A stretch of DNA of 64,000 bases from Streptomyces rapamycinicus NRRL 5491 (GCF_024298965.1 NZ_CP085193.1:4712001-4776000), one strand, 5' to 3'. Shown: positions 19,701-27,787, counted from the first letter of the stretch. The notes: generated by a model not told the origin, from the letters alone. Translations and numbers: made by a program.

Positions 19701-20064
19701 CAAGGCGCCGCAGGCGCTGGAGCTGGTGGACGAGGCGGCCGCGCTGTTCGCGGGGTACGGGGACCGGCGGGGCCGCTCCTGGGCCCGCTTCCTGCGCTGC
19801 ACCCTGCTGCCGTTCGCCTCCGCGGGCGGCTCGGTGATCGGCACGGCGGTGGCCCAGGAGGAGCTGGCGGAGCTGCTGCGGGAGATGCGCGCGGAGGGCA
19901 CGGCGGGCGATTCCCGGCTGGAGGGGTGCGCGGAGGCGTTCGCGCTGGTGCTGGAGCGCGGCGTCGAGCCGGAGACGGGGTGGCAGGCATGGCAGCTCGG
20001 CATGGTGCCGAGCCGCCACTCGCGCGAGGTCATGGCCGTGCTGCCGGACCGGCCTCGCACCTGA
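16786..20064 (+). CDS. STAND ATPase with TPR repeats (NB-ARC type)
   Basis: A 1092-residue signalling ATPase. Residues ~1-75 are charged and helical, ~88-130 are Ala/Gly-rich and hydrophobic (possible membrane contact), and ~230 on is the NTPase. That domain has P-loop EGPPGSGRTML (~262-272), Walker-B-like IVLDDARDAEQ, sensor VLITSRTP and GLPL-like CGRLPLALRIAG. A winged-helix-like region (YRLHDLVRSFAQARL) precedes about ten TPRs (~590-980; e.g. GEAWALTQLARARLVAGE). It resembles AfsR-type regulators without the DNA-binding head. The Shine-Dalgarno is GGAGG; twin DnaA boxes lie upstream. No partner effector is visible nearby. Confidence 0.85.
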   Translation: MPASLAVLRDGHRTEVERLLSRAVEEEVRRSGGRTDGGVLLSRARGALDEMTAAAAEEYGAYVRALDESDAGSRPLSARLSRGQLGTPALAAAVAAVAAFGADLGYGTSAGTALGAGVTAAVAGSAAAVVKLTASHWPAAHRQAALRNQPGGAEQLRLQWLTAVEVRGIRPFIDQHRMTTAATRQGGGSAKRTASAAGQPKLRGADRSQAARRRTVLEQSFAHLPEADGPFAGRHAQISQIAQWVRQARAATETKPTVVLLEGPPGSGRTMLAVRAAHHLRDEFRGACLVDLRGDSPEQAPLPTRDALLHLLNRLGAPRDQLLFRERSSQDQHVRRLTELYHQYLTGLPVTIVLDDARDAEQVRTLIPERSDGLVLITSRTPLGLPDDLAAWVHRIEVGPLDEPGAEELLRASAEEPTGAGPYDGQSVERIAELCGRLPLALRIAGSSLGPRSPTVLVTDLEAYGPVGAIERTLWLRYTDQQEGARRLLRRLALAGRASLGGAAAAALLDADEQEAGRHLEALGRAGLIQHVRGSRYRLHDLVRSFAQARLLDEEQPEQRTAAQERLIRSYAELADSVIRLVDGKTSTRADIFGKGAAHGFASLDAALRWLDDESSFITAALRHAEGVDQSAVLHLLGALCDYCLLRGDLYRLGEISELTQAVDQGLLMRSVQWRTGIAARQLGELDQARTTLSSVVDLYFEAQHQAGAARALCSLGITLHHQGNLAAAAAKLREALELQRAEELRGDRAWTMHALAAVERDRGGLAEALELLGEALELHEESESLHGQAWAHFQLGQACLRMGDVPRAETELGEALDAYSRTHDQRGEAWALTQLARARLVAGEASAAVDQLRQALTRHRENEDARGEAWTLYYLGQALEERGDHDSAVRELERARTMFSRMRDVYGLACARHHSARVTRDLRAAQTGSLRNSGFARQLLQDARQDFHRVGVAHGEAWSCVELAVIDAGNGKAPQALELVDEAAALFAGYGDRRGRSWARFLRCTLLPFASAGGSVIGTAVAQEELAELLREMRAEGTAGDSRLEGCAEAFALVLERGVEPETGWQAWQLGMVPSRHSREVMAVLPDRPRT

Positions 20065-20192
20065 CCGCTCCGCTGGACGTGCGCTGAGATGCCGTCGATC
20101 GGCCGCGGCACCGTCGTGGCCGGTCGCGCCCGCGCGGCGGCCGGGCGTGGGGCCCCGCTCGCGCGGGACACTCGGTCAGGCCCGGCCAGGGG

Positions 20193-20456
20193 TCAGGCCG
20201 TGCGCTCCTCGCCCTTGGTGCCCTTGGCACCTTCGGTGGAGGCGGCCGCCGGAGCCTTGCCGGGCTCCTCCGGCGTCTCCTCGAAGTTCACCCGCTTCAT
20301 GTGCTTGTTCATGGACTTCATCAGCAGCCACACCGCCCCGCCGATCACGGCGAAGACGATGAAACCGAGGACGCCCGGGGTCACCTTGTTCTCGTCCAGG
20401 TCCTTGGCGAGCGGGACGAGATGCGTCATGGCGAGGGTGCTGGTGGCGCTCATCAT
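20193..20456 (-). CDS. Small single-span membrane protein
   Basis: An 87-residue protein. The N-terminus MMSATSTLAMTHLVPLAKDLDEN is followed by one membrane helix (VTPGVLGFIVFAVIGGAVWLLM). A basic segment SMNKHMKRVNF then leads to an acidic, Pro/Ala-rich tail. No catalytic motif is visible. It starts four bases after the mca stop and is probably co-transcribed with mca; the pair is familiar in Streptomyces. Two adjacent ATG codons (20456, 20453) are both possible starts. Confidence 0.75.
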   Translation of the reverse strand: MMSATSTLAMTHLVPLAKDLDENKVTPGVLGFIVFAVIGGAVWLLMKSMNKHMKRVNFEETPEEPGKAPAAASTEGAKGTKGEERTA

Positions 20457-20460
20457 GGGC

Positions 20461-21333
20461 TCAATTGTTGCGGATGCCCGCGAAGAGGTCGTCCTCGGGG
20501 AGGGAAGTGTCCACGAGCGACTTCGCGAGCTCGTACTCCTCGGTGGGCCAGACCTCCTTCTGGATGTCCATGGGCACCCGGAACCAGCCGCCGTCGGGGT
20601 CGATCTGCGTACGGTGCGCGATCAGCGCCTTGTCGCGGATCTCGAAGAAGTCGGCGCAGGGCACATAGGTGGTCAGGGTGCGCTCGGGCCGGTCGAACGT
20701 CTTCCAGCGCTCCAGCCACTCCCCGTACGGCGAGTCCAGCCCGCGGGCCAGCAGCGCCTCGTGCAGCGCCACGGTGCGCGCCCGGTTGAAGCCCTGGTTG
20801 TAGTAGAGCTTCTGCGGCTGCCAGGCCTCCCCCGCCTCCGGGTACTTCCCGGGGTCACCGGCCGCCTCGAAGGCCACCATCGAGATCTTGTGGGTCATGA
20901 TGTGGTCGGGGTGCGGATAGCCGCCGTTCTCGTCATAGGTGGTGATCACCTGCGGCTTGAACGTGCGGATCAGCTTCACCAGGGGCTCGGCCGCGGCCTC
21001 CACATCCTGCAGGGCGAAGCAGTCCTCGGGCAGCGGCGGCAGCGGATCGCCCTCGGGCAGTCCGGAGTCCACGAAGCCCAGCCACTCCTGCCTGACGCCG
21101 AGGATCTGGCGCGCCTCGTCCATCTCCTTTGCGCGGACCTCGTGAATGTGCTCCTCGATGTAGGGGTCACCCTGGAGCTTGGGGTTGAGGATGGAGCCGC
21201 GCTCCCCGCCTGTGCAGGTGGCGACCAGCACGTCCACCCCCTCGGACACGTACTTGGCCATGGTGGCCGCGCCCTTGCTCGACTCGTCATCCGGGTGCGC
21301 GTGCACGGCCATCAAACGCAGCTGCTCAGTCAA
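20461..21333 (-). CDS. mca: Mycothiol S-conjugate amidase
   Basis: A 290-residue zinc amidase that cleaves mycothiol-toxin conjugates, releasing the mercapturic acid for export and GlcN-Ins for recycling. The LmbE-type metal motifs are present: HAHPDDE at residues 11-17 and GYPHPDHIMTH further on, plus CTGGERG and the Mca-typical YYNQGFNR. The start is TTG 21333 with GAGG seven bases upstream; no ATG fits the conserved N-terminus. It is divergent from the DUF4307 gene and heads a two-gene unit with a small membrane protein. Confidence 0.95.
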   Translation of the reverse strand: MTEQLRLMAVHAHPDDESSKGAATMAKYVSEGVDVLVATCTGGERGSILNPKLQGDPYIEEHIHEVRAKEMDEARQILGVRQEWLGFVDSGLPEGDPLPPLPEDCFALQDVEAAAEPLVKLIRTFKPQVITTYDENGGYPHPDHIMTHKISMVAFEAAGDPGKYPEAGEAWQPQKLYYNQGFNRARTVALHEALLARGLDSPYGEWLERWKTFDRPERTLTTYVPCADFFEIRDKALIAHRTQIDPDGGWFRVPMDIQKEVWPTEEYELAKSLVDTSLPEDDLFAGIRNN

Positions 21334-21430
21334 GTTCGATCCTCAGTGATTCGTCGTGGGAGACGGCTTCTATAGTGACCTAAACCGGGGACGAATAATT
21401 CCGATGTCTCCCCCAGCAGGAGGAACGCCC

Positions 21431-21835
21431 ATGGCCGCGGTGCGCGAGGGGCTGCCCGACGGGCGTTACGGCCGGTCCGCGGACGCGCGTGCCGACCGGA
21501 CGCTGAAGATCGTCGGCGCCGTGCTCGGTGCCGGGCTGCTCGCCCTGATCGCGTGGTTCGGGTACGACTACATCGCCGGTCAGGACGTCAGCGGCCGGTT
21601 GACCGGTTTCAAGGTGGTCGCCGACGACGCCGTCGAGGTCCGGCTGGAGATCACCAAGGACACGGACGCGACGGGTGTCTGCACGGTGCGTACCCTGGAC
21701 GAGTACCACGACGAGGTGGGCCGGAAGGACTTCACCTTCGGCCAGCCCCGGGAGGACATGGTCAAGGTCGTGACCGTGCGGACCACGGCCCGGGCGACCA
21801 GCGCCGAGTTGATCGGCTGCGAGCCTGTTCGATAA
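21431..21835 (+). CDS. DUF4307 single-span membrane protein
   Basis: A 134-residue actinobacterial protein: a charged N-terminus (GRYGRSADARADRTLK), one membrane helix (IVGAVLGAGLLALIAWFGYDYI), then an extracytoplasmic beta-rich domain with CTVRTLDEYHDEVG and a terminal cysteine region (ELIGCEPVR) as in DUF4307. The function is unknown. ATG 21431 is preferred over ATG 21404 because AGGAGG lies at ideal distance. It is conserved divergently from mca. A TATAGT hexamer at 21371-21376 could be its -10 element. Confidence 0.82.
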   Translation: MAAVREGLPDGRYGRSADARADRTLKIVGAVLGAGLLALIAWFGYDYIAGQDVSGRLTGFKVVADDAVEVRLEITKDTDATGVCTVRTLDEYHDEVGRKDFTFGQPREDMVKVVTVRTTARATSAELIGCEPVR

Positions 21836-22023
21836 TCGAACTGGACGTGTCGGGTGCCTGCCCCGATCTGACCAGCGCTGACGCGTTTCCTACGCATTGC
21901 GCCCAGTTCCCTCCTCCCCGTTTCTTGCCGGAATTGTTAGGCTCGTGGTTTCGCCCGGCTACGAAGGCGCACCCTTCTGAGTAGGGCGTTCATTTGTATT
22001 CCCAGTACCGACGAGGAGCACCT

Positions 22024-22521
22024 GTGACCCAGACCAGCGAGAACGTCACCTGGCTGACCCAGGAGGCGTACGACCAGCTCAAGGCAGAGCTGGAGTACCT
22101 GTCGGGTCCCGCACGTGTCGAGATCGCGAAGAAGATCGAGGCTGCCCGGGAGGAGGGTGACCTCCGGGAGAACGGGGGTTACCACGCCGCCAAGGAGGAG
22201 CAGGGCAAGCAGGAGCTCCGAGTGCGTCAGCTGACGCAGCTCCTGCAGCAGGCGAAGGTCGGCGAGGCACCCGCGGACACCGGCGTGGTCGCCCCCGGCA
22301 TGGTGGTCACCATCGCCTTCGACGGCGACCCCGACGACACCCTGACCTTCCTGCTCGCCTCCCGTGAGTACGCGAGCGCGGACGTCGAGACCTACTCGCC
22401 GCAGTCCCCGCTGGGTTCGGGTGTGAACGGCAAGAAGGTCGGTCAGGACGCCGAGTACGAGCTGCCCAACGGCCGCACCGCCTCGGTGCGAATCCTGGAG
22501 GCCAAGCCCTACCAGGGCTGA
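22024..22521 (+). CDS. greA: Transcription elongation factor GreA
   Basis: A 165-residue RNA-polymerase secondary-channel factor that stimulates cleavage of backtracked transcripts. The N-terminal coiled coil shows LTQEAYDQLKAELEYL and, at its tip, EGDLRENGGYHAAKEEQG with the acidic residues that chelate Mg2+. The C-terminal FKBP-like domain has SPLGSGVNGKKVGQDAEYELPNG. The GTG start has GAGGAG eight bases before it. A strong hairpin immediately follows the stop. Confidence 0.96.
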   Translation: MTQTSENVTWLTQEAYDQLKAELEYLSGPARVEIAKKIEAAREEGDLRENGGYHAAKEEQGKQELRVRQLTQLLQQAKVGEAPADTGVVAPGMVVTIAFDGDPDDTLTFLLASREYASADVETYSPQSPLGSGVNGKKVGQDAEYELPNGRTASVRILEAKPYQG

Positions 22522-22532
22522 ACGCCCGGTGC

Positions 22533-22560
22533 GGAGCCCCGGCCGAACGGCCGGGGCTCC
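22533..22560 (+). terminator. Strong hairpin terminator after greA
   Basis: A 13-base arm (GGAGCCCCGGCCG, 22533-22545) pairs perfectly with 22548-22560 around an AA centre, starting 11 bases after the greA stop. It also faces the end of the converging ABC-2 permease gene, so it may serve both. Confidence 0.8.
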
Positions 22561-22620
22561 CCCTCGCCCCCGTGCTCCCGGAAAGAACCGCTCAGGCGGC
22601 GCGCTCCCGGAAGAACCGGC

Positions 22621-23427
22621 TCAGGCGGTCGCCGAGCGGTACTTGCGCACCGCCAGCGTCCGGAAGACCACGATGATCAGGGCCGAGTAGATCAGCGACG
22701 CCCAGACCGGATGCTGCATCGGCCAGGCGCCGGACTGGGACAGACCGGGGTCGCCGAAGAGCTGACGGCACGCCTGCACGGTGGCGCTGAACGGGTTCCA
22801 TTCGGCGATGTGCCGCAGCCACGGGGTCATCTGGCTGGAGTCCACGAAGGCGTTCGAGATGAACGTGACCGGGAACAGCCAGATCAGACCGCCGGAGGTC
22901 GCCGCCTCCGGGGTGCGGACGGACAGCCCGATCAGCGCCCCGATCCAGGTGAAGGCGTACCCCAGAAGAAGCAGCAGGCCGAAGCCACCCAGGATCTTCC
23001 CGATGTTGGTCGAGTCCGCGGAACCGGGGCGCCAGCCCACGATCAGCGCGACGACGGCCAGCACCACCAGGGTGAGCGTCGTCTGCACCAGATCGGCGAA
23101 GGTCCGGCCGGTGAGCACCGCGCCCCGGGCCATCGGCAGCGAGCGGAACCGGTCGATCAGCCCCTTGTGCATGTCTTCCGCGATCCCGGCGCCCGCGCCC
23201 GCGGTGGCGAAGGTCACGGTCTGCGCGAAGATCCCGGCCATCAGGAAGTTCTTGTAGACGTCCGGGTCGGTGCTGTTGCCGATCTTCATCGAGCCGCCGA
23301 AGACGTACGTGAAGAGAACCACGAACATCACCGGCTGAACCAGCCCAAAGAGGACCATTTCCGGAATTCTGGTCATCCTGATCAGATTCCGCCGGGCGAT
23401 GACCAGGGAGTCGTTCATCGTGCTCAT
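22621..23427 (-). CDS. ABC-2 type exporter permease, DrrB-like
   Basis: A 268-residue permease with six predicted membrane helices: LFGLVQPVMFVVLFTYVFGG, AGIFAQTVTFATAGAGAGI, then segments through LLLLLGYAFTWIGALIGLS. The DrrB/ABC-2 cytoplasmic motif EDMHKGLIDRFRSLPM is intact. It forms the membrane half of an exporter with the ATPase whose gene overlaps it (ATGA, 23424-23427). The family includes daunorubicin and other lipophilic-compound self-resistance pumps; the substrate here is unknown. Confidence 0.92.
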   Translation of the reverse strand: MSTMNDSLVIARRNLIRMTRIPEMVLFGLVQPVMFVVLFTYVFGGSMKIGNSTDPDVYKNFLMAGIFAQTVTFATAGAGAGIAEDMHKGLIDRFRSLPMARGAVLTGRTFADLVQTTLTLVVLAVVALIVGWRPGSADSTNIGKILGGFGLLLLLGYAFTWIGALIGLSVRTPEAATSGGLIWLFPVTFISNAFVDSSQMTPWLRHIAEWNPFSATVQACRQLFGDPGLSQSGAWPMQHPVWASLIYSALIIVVFRTLAVRKYRSATA

Positions 23428-24380
23428 TTCGCCTCCCCCTTCCCGGCGCCATGGCCGGTGAGCGAGATGAATACGTCGTCCAGGGTCGGGCGGCGCAGCC
23501 CGATGTCGTCGATCTCGACACCACGGGTGTCCAGTTCGCGGATGACCTCGGCGAGCAGCTTGGCGCCGCCCACGACCGGGACGGTGACCTTACGGGTGTG
23601 CTCCTGCACCGTCGTCTCGCCCTTGCCCAGGACCCGCAGGACCTCCTCGGCGGCCGAGATGTCCTCGCGCTCATGCACCACGACCTCCACGCGCTCGCCG
23701 CCCGTACGGGCCTTGAGCTGGTCGGAGGTGCCACGGGCGATGACCCGGCCGCGGTCGATCACGCAGATGTCATGCGCCAGATGGTCCGCCTCCTCCAGAT
23801 ACTGCGTGGTCAGCAGCAGCGTCGTACCGCCGGCCACCAGCTCCTGGATGACCTCCCACAGCGCCTGTCTGTTGCGCGGGTCCAGACCGGTGGTGGGCTC
23901 GTCCATGAACATCACGGGCGGGCTGACCACCAGGGCCGCGGCGAGGTCCAGCCGTCGGCGCATTCCGCCGGAGTACGTCTTGGCGGTGCGGTCGGCCGCA
24001 TCCGCGAGGCCGAACCGCTCCAGCAGCTCACTCGCGCGGGCTTTGGCCTCCCGCGCTCCCATCTGGTAGAGCTGGCCGGCCATTTGGAGGTTCTCACGGC
24101 CGGTCAGATATTCGTCAACGGCGGCGAACTGGCCGGACAGCCCGATGGAGCGACGGACTTCGTTGGGGTTCTTGAGTACGTCCACCCCCGCGACCACCGC
24201 CGTCCCGCTGTCCGGGCGCAGCAGCGTGGTGAGCACGCGCACCGCGGTGGTCTTGCCGGCGCCATTGGGGCCGAGCAGTCCGAGCACGGTTCCTTCCGGT
24301 ACGTCGAGATCGACGCCGTCCAGAGCCTTTACGTCACCGAAGGTCTTCACCAGACCCTCGGCGTGAATAGCGCCTGGCAT
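23424..24380 (-). CDS. ABC exporter ATP-binding protein, DrrA-like
   Basis: A 318-residue ATPase. Walker A GPNGAGKTT is at residues 37-45, the Q-loop is in IGLSGQFAAVDEYLTGRENL, the signature is YSGGMRRRLDLA, Walker B is PPVMFMDEPTTGLD, and the switch histidine is in LLLTTQYLEEADHLAH. The C-terminal ~80 residues (VVHEREDISAAEEVLRVL; TLDDVFISLTGHGAGK) are the regulatory extension typical of DrrA. It is translated together with the permease. The proteins together would export a hydrophobic antibiotic or lipid-like compound. Confidence 0.94.
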   Translation of the reverse strand: MPGAIHAEGLVKTFGDVKALDGVDLDVPEGTVLGLLGPNGAGKTTAVRVLTTLLRPDSGTAVVAGVDVLKNPNEVRRSIGLSGQFAAVDEYLTGRENLQMAGQLYQMGAREAKARASELLERFGLADAADRTAKTYSGGMRRRLDLAAALVVSPPVMFMDEPTTGLDPRNRQALWEVIQELVAGGTTLLLTTQYLEEADHLAHDICVIDRGRVIARGTSDQLKARTGGERVEVVVHEREDISAAEEVLRVLGKGETTVQEHTRKVTVPVVGGAKLLAEVIRELDTRGVEIDDIGLRRPTLDDVFISLTGHGAGKGEAK

Positions 24381-24570
24381 GTTGGCACTCCCGGGGTTGG
24401 GTCAGTTCCACACTCAATCAAGGCATAAGTCCGCCCATATGGGCAGCGCTCGGCAGCAACTGGACGGCAATCGTAACCGAGACGCGATACATCGCGACAT
24501 ACGCGAGGCGAACAAAATGAAGAATGCGAGCCGCGAGGGAACACGGGGGAACCCCTACCCCCGCGAGAGA

Positions 24571-24658
24571 AGACCCGTCCCCGGGCTCAGGCCCAGACCC
24601 GTCCCCGGGCTCAGGCCCAGACCCGTCCCCGGGCGCAGACTCGGACCCGTCCCCGGCG
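24571..24658 (-). repeat. 24-bp tandem repeat downstream of ilvA
   Basis: Units begin AGACCCGTCCCCGGGCTCAG at 24571, 24595 and 24619 (the third diverges in its second half), with a partial fourth at 24643, ending against the ilvA stop codon. Units 1 and 2 are identical. The period equals that of the unrelated repeat at 11254-11325. Confidence 0.75.
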
Positions 24659-26023
24659 TCAGGCCATCACCGTGTACCCGGCGCCGCGCAGCGCCTCCCG
24701 GACGTCGTCGCAGTGCTCCGGCCCCTTCGTCTCCAGGTGCAGCTCCACCTCGGCCTCGCTCAGCCCGAGCCGCGGGTTGGTGCGGACATGGCTGACGTCG
24801 AGCACATTGGCATCCAGCGTCGACAGCACCCCCAGCAGCGTGGCCAGCGCCCCCGGCCGGTCGGTGAGCCGCAGCCGCAGCGACAGATAGCGCCCCGCCG
24901 CGGCCATGCCGTGCCGCAGGATGCGCTGCATCAGCAGTGGATCGACGTTGCCGCCCGAGAGCACCGCGACCACCGGGCCCTCGAAGGACTCCGGCGCCGA
25001 CAGCAGCGCGGCCACCGGGCTCGCGCCCGCGGGCTCCACCACCAGCTTCGCCCGCTCCAGGCAGAGCAGCAGCGCGCTGGACAGCTCGTCCTCGGTGACC
25101 GTACGGACCTCGTCGACGAGGTTCTCGATGATCTGGAACGGCACATCGCCCGGCCGCCCCACCTTGATGCCGTCCGCCATCGTCACGGGCGCGTCGATCG
25201 TCACCGGCCGCCCGGCCGCCAGCGACGGCGGATACGCCGCGGCGCCCTCCGCCTGCACCCCCACCACCCGCACATCCGGCCGCAGCGCCTTCACCGCCAC
25301 CGCGATCCCGGCGGCCAGCCCGCCCCCGCCGATGCCCACCACGACGGTGCGCACCTCGGGGCACTGCTCCAGGATCTCCAGCCCCACCGTGCCCTGCCCG
25401 GCGACGATGTCCGGGTGGTCGAAGGGGTGGATGAAGACCGCGCCCGTGCGCTCGGCGTACTCCTTCGCCGCCCGCATCGTCTCGTCCACGATCTGGCCGT
25501 ACAGCCGCACCTCGGCGCCGTAGTCCCGGGTGGCCGCGATCTTCGGCAGGGGTGCGCCCTCGGGCATGAAGACCGTCGAGCGCACCCCCAGCAGCGAGGC
25601 CGCGAGGGCGACGCCCTGCGCATGGTTCCCGGCGCTCGCCGCGACCACCCCGGCCGCCCGCTCCTCGGGGCTGAGCCCCGCGATCCGCACATAGCCGCCG
25701 CGCAGCTTGAACGACCCGGTGCGCTGCAGGTTCTCGCACTTGAAGTGGACCGGCGCGCCGACCAGCCCGGACAGATAGCGGCTGCCCTCCAGCGCGGTGA
25801 GCCGGGAGACCCCCGAGAGCGTCTTCTGCGCGCTGCGGACGTCGTCGAGGGTGATCGTCGCCTCGGGCCCCCCGGAGGCGGAACCTCCGGATACGGAACC
25901 CGCGGACGCGGACAGGGACGGGGACGCGGGGGCCGGGGCGGACGCAGGGGCGGGAGAGGTGAGGTGCGAGGCCGGGCCGGGCCCGGAGCCGGGCCCGTCC
26001 TCGTCGCCGTGTCGTGCAGCCAT
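24659..26023 (-). CDS. ilvA: Threonine ammonia-lyase (biosynthetic/catabolic type with ACT domain)
   Basis: A 454-residue PLP enzyme deaminating threonine to 2-oxobutanoate, the first step toward isoleucine. Residues ~1-48 are a disordered Pro/Ala/Ser leader not found in family members of about 400 residues. The catalytic domain starts at ITLDDVRSAQKTLSGVSRL, with the PLP lysine in RTGSFKLRGGY, the phosphate-binding glycine loop VGIGGGGLAAG and SAGNHAQGVA. The C-terminal ACT domain (LSLRLRLTDRPGALATLLGV) is the single-domain type. The only methionine upstream of the core is at 26023, so the long start is kept with reserve. Confidence 0.92.
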   Translation of the reverse strand: MAARHGDEDGPGSGPGPASHLTSPAPASAPAPASPSLSASAGSVSGGSASGGPEATITLDDVRSAQKTLSGVSRLTALEGSRYLSGLVGAPVHFKCENLQRTGSFKLRGGYVRIAGLSPEERAAGVVAASAGNHAQGVALAASLLGVRSTVFMPEGAPLPKIAATRDYGAEVRLYGQIVDETMRAAKEYAERTGAVFIHPFDHPDIVAGQGTVGLEILEQCPEVRTVVVGIGGGGLAAGIAVAVKALRPDVRVVGVQAEGAAAYPPSLAAGRPVTIDAPVTMADGIKVGRPGDVPFQIIENLVDEVRTVTEDELSSALLLCLERAKLVVEPAGASPVAALLSAPESFEGPVVAVLSGGNVDPLLMQRILRHGMAAAGRYLSLRLRLTDRPGALATLLGVLSTLDANVLDVSHVRTNPRLGLSEAEVELHLETKGPEHCDDVREALRGAGYTVMA

Positions 26024-26276
26024 GGTCCCCAGTCTGGCAGCTCACCCCCGGCAGGCCCCGGCGGGCCGAACCGTCGGCGCGCGGGCGCCGGGCCGCCCAT
26101 GGCGGGTTGATGCCAGGCGAGGGTCCGCCGACGGGCCACGGCGCCCGGGAACGGCTCAGAACGGCAGGTTGTGGCTCGATGGCCGTCAGGTTTCTGCAGC
26201 CCCCGTACGGGCGGGCTCCCAGCCGCGTACTCTGTGCCACATCCCACAGACCACCGCATGAAGTGAGCCCTAGGCC

Positions 26277-26777
26277 ATGCCCACCCAATCGGACATGACG
26301 ACTCAACTCGACACCGGCGTACTGGACGCGCTCCAGCATCAGGTCGCCGTCTTCGCCCGCCGTGCGGAACAGACCCGGCTCGGCGGCGTCGGCCAGGCCC
26401 GCAATTCCATGGACCGAGCCGCGTATCTGCTGCTCAACCGGCTCGACCAGGAAGGCCCAATGGGGGTCAAGGCGCTCGCGGGGAGCATGGGCATCGACTC
26501 GTCCACCGTGACCCGCCAGGTCGCCCCGCTGGTCGACTCCGGCATGGTCAAGCGCACCTCGCACCCCGAGGACGGCCGCGCGGTCGTGCTGCAGCTCTCC
26601 CCGCGCGGCAAGGCCCGCCTGGAGGAAGTGCGTTCGTCACGGCGCGATCTGATGTCCCGCGTGACCGGGGACTGGACGGCGGAGGAGCGCGATCTCTTCT
26701 GCGACCTCCTGACCCGCTTCAACGCCGCCCTCTCCGCCGCGCACGCCACGGTGCCCCAGGCGGCGCCCGCCACCTGA
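26277..26777 (+). CDS. MarR-family transcriptional regulator
   Basis: A 166-residue winged-helix regulator. The core shows the MarR order: dimer helices, then LLNRLDQEGPMGVKALAGSMGIDSST as HTH, recognition helix VTRQVAPLVDSGMVKR and wing SHPEDGRAVVLQLSPRG, then C-terminal helices. A shorter start (MTTQLDTG, ATG 26295) is possible. It is divergent from ilvA with about 250 bp between. No clear palindrome was found there, so the target is unknown. Confidence 0.88.
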   Translation: MPTQSDMTTQLDTGVLDALQHQVAVFARRAEQTRLGGVGQARNSMDRAAYLLLNRLDQEGPMGVKALAGSMGIDSSTVTRQVAPLVDSGMVKRTSHPEDGRAVVLQLSPRGKARLEEVRSSRRDLMSRVTGDWTAEERDLFCDLLTRFNAALSAAHATVPQAAPAT

Positions 26778-26846
26778 CCCCGGCGCAGACATCTTGACCA
26801 GGTGCCTGTGCCTGCCGTGTCCTAAAAGGAACGGGAGGCGGAGGGC

Positions 26847-27467
26847 GTGGTGCGAGAGCGGCGGGCAGCACGGGATGGCCGCCGGGCCCGGGAGTTCGAG
26901 GCATTCGTCGCGGGCGCGGGTGGCCGACTGCTGCATGCGGCCACGCTGCTCACGGGGGAGCCGACGGGGGACACCGAAGCCGCCGAGCGCCTGCTGACCG
27001 CCGCGCTCGCGCGCACGTACGCCCGCTGGGACCGGCTGCGCGGCGAGGATCCGTACGACCACACCCGCCGGACGCTGGCCGCCCTCTTCGCCCACCGGGG
27101 CCACCGCTACCGCCGCCCGCGCGGCGGCACCCTGGCCCGGCTCACCCCGCAGGAGCGGCTGGTGCTGGTGCTGCGGCTGTACGAGGGGGTCGCGGAGGAG
27201 CAGACGGCGGCGGCGCTCGGGCTCCCGGTCGAGCGGGTCCGGGCGATCTGCACCCGCGCGGTCACGGCGATGCGCAGCGCGGCGGCCCGGCGCGGCACGA
27301 CTGGAACGCGACCGTCCGCCGGAACGGTACCCTCCGGCGGAACGCCATCGTCCGCCGGCCCCACCGGCCCCACCAGCCCCACCGGCAGCCGGGCGGCCAC
27401 CCGCGCGACGGAGGCCGGAGCCGACGCCGGGGCAGGAGCCGAAGCGGGGGCCGGGGCCGCCCCATGA
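26847..27467 (+). CDS. Sigma-70-family (ECF/SigE-like) protein
   Basis: A 206-residue protein with the layout of small Streptomyces sigma-like factors. A region-2-like segment (REFEAFVAGAGGRLLHAATLLTG ... AARTYARWDRL type helices) is followed by region 4 (LTPQERLVLVLRLYEGVAEE; AALGLPVERVRAICTRAVTAMR). Region 2 is weak, lacking clear -10 contact residues, so promoter recognition is unproven. The tail is a Gly/Thr/Pro/Ala-rich extension. The stop overlaps the start of the next gene (ATGA), suggesting that the 84-residue membrane protein is a partner, possibly a minimal anti-sigma. Confidence 0.75.
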   Translation: MVRERRAARDGRRAREFEAFVAGAGGRLLHAATLLTGEPTGDTEAAERLLTAALARTYARWDRLRGEDPYDHTRRTLAALFAHRGHRYRRPRGGTLARLTPQERLVLVLRLYEGVAEEQTAAALGLPVERVRAICTRAVTAMRSAAARRGTTGTRPSAGTVPSGGTPSSAGPTGPTSPTGSRAATRATEAGADAGAGAEAGAGAAP

Positions 27468-27718
27468 GCTTCCCCGACCGCAAGGAGACCGAGGTCCGCC
27501 GAATGCTGGAGGGCCCGCATCCGGCGCTGCCGCCGGATCTCGCGGGCCGGGCGGCCGAACGAGGACGGCGGATGCTCCACCGCTACCAAGTGGTGCGCAC
27601 CATCGGCTGGCTGCTGCTGCTCGCCGCGGTCGTCGCGTTCGGCGTATGGGCGGCGATCGTCGAACCGTGGGCCGCGCCGCCGCCCACCGACACCACCCCT
27701 CCCCTCGAGGGTTGGTGA
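27464..27718 (+). CDS. Small membrane protein coupled to the sigma-like gene
   Basis: An 84-residue protein with a cytoplasmic charged N-terminal half (DRKETEVRRMLEG, AERGRRMLHRYQVV), one membrane helix (TIGWLLLLAAVVAFGVWAAIV) and a short Pro/Thr-rich outer tail. ATG 27464 overlaps the upstream stop. Its position and topology resemble very short anti-sigma factors, but no zinc-binding HxxxCxxC motif is present, so the role is inferred only from linkage. Confidence 0.7.
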   Translation: MSFPDRKETEVRRMLEGPHPALPPDLAGRAAERGRRMLHRYQVVRTIGWLLLLAAVVAFGVWAAIVEPWAAPPPTDTTPPLEGW

Positions 27719-27787
27719 CCACTCAAGGGGGAGTCACCACTTGAGAGGTGGCGACCACCCGTGACTTGAGAGGTGGCGGCCACCCGC
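27714..27787. repeat. 25-bp direct repeat in the convergent intergenic region
   Basis: ACTTGAGAGGTGGCGACCAC begins at 27739 and recurs with one change at 27764 (25-bp period). Each copy carries a small GGTGG/CCACC dyad. A further stem, GGTGAC (27714) with GTCACC (27733), lies just before. The region separates the ends of two convergent genes and may act as a bidirectional terminator. Confidence 0.45.

Noticed and set aside
16786..20064. Anti-phage NLR in the integration array
   Set aside because: It lies in syntenic-looking core chromosome, 14 kb before msrA, without a linked effector or shared motif, so a regulatory role is more likely.
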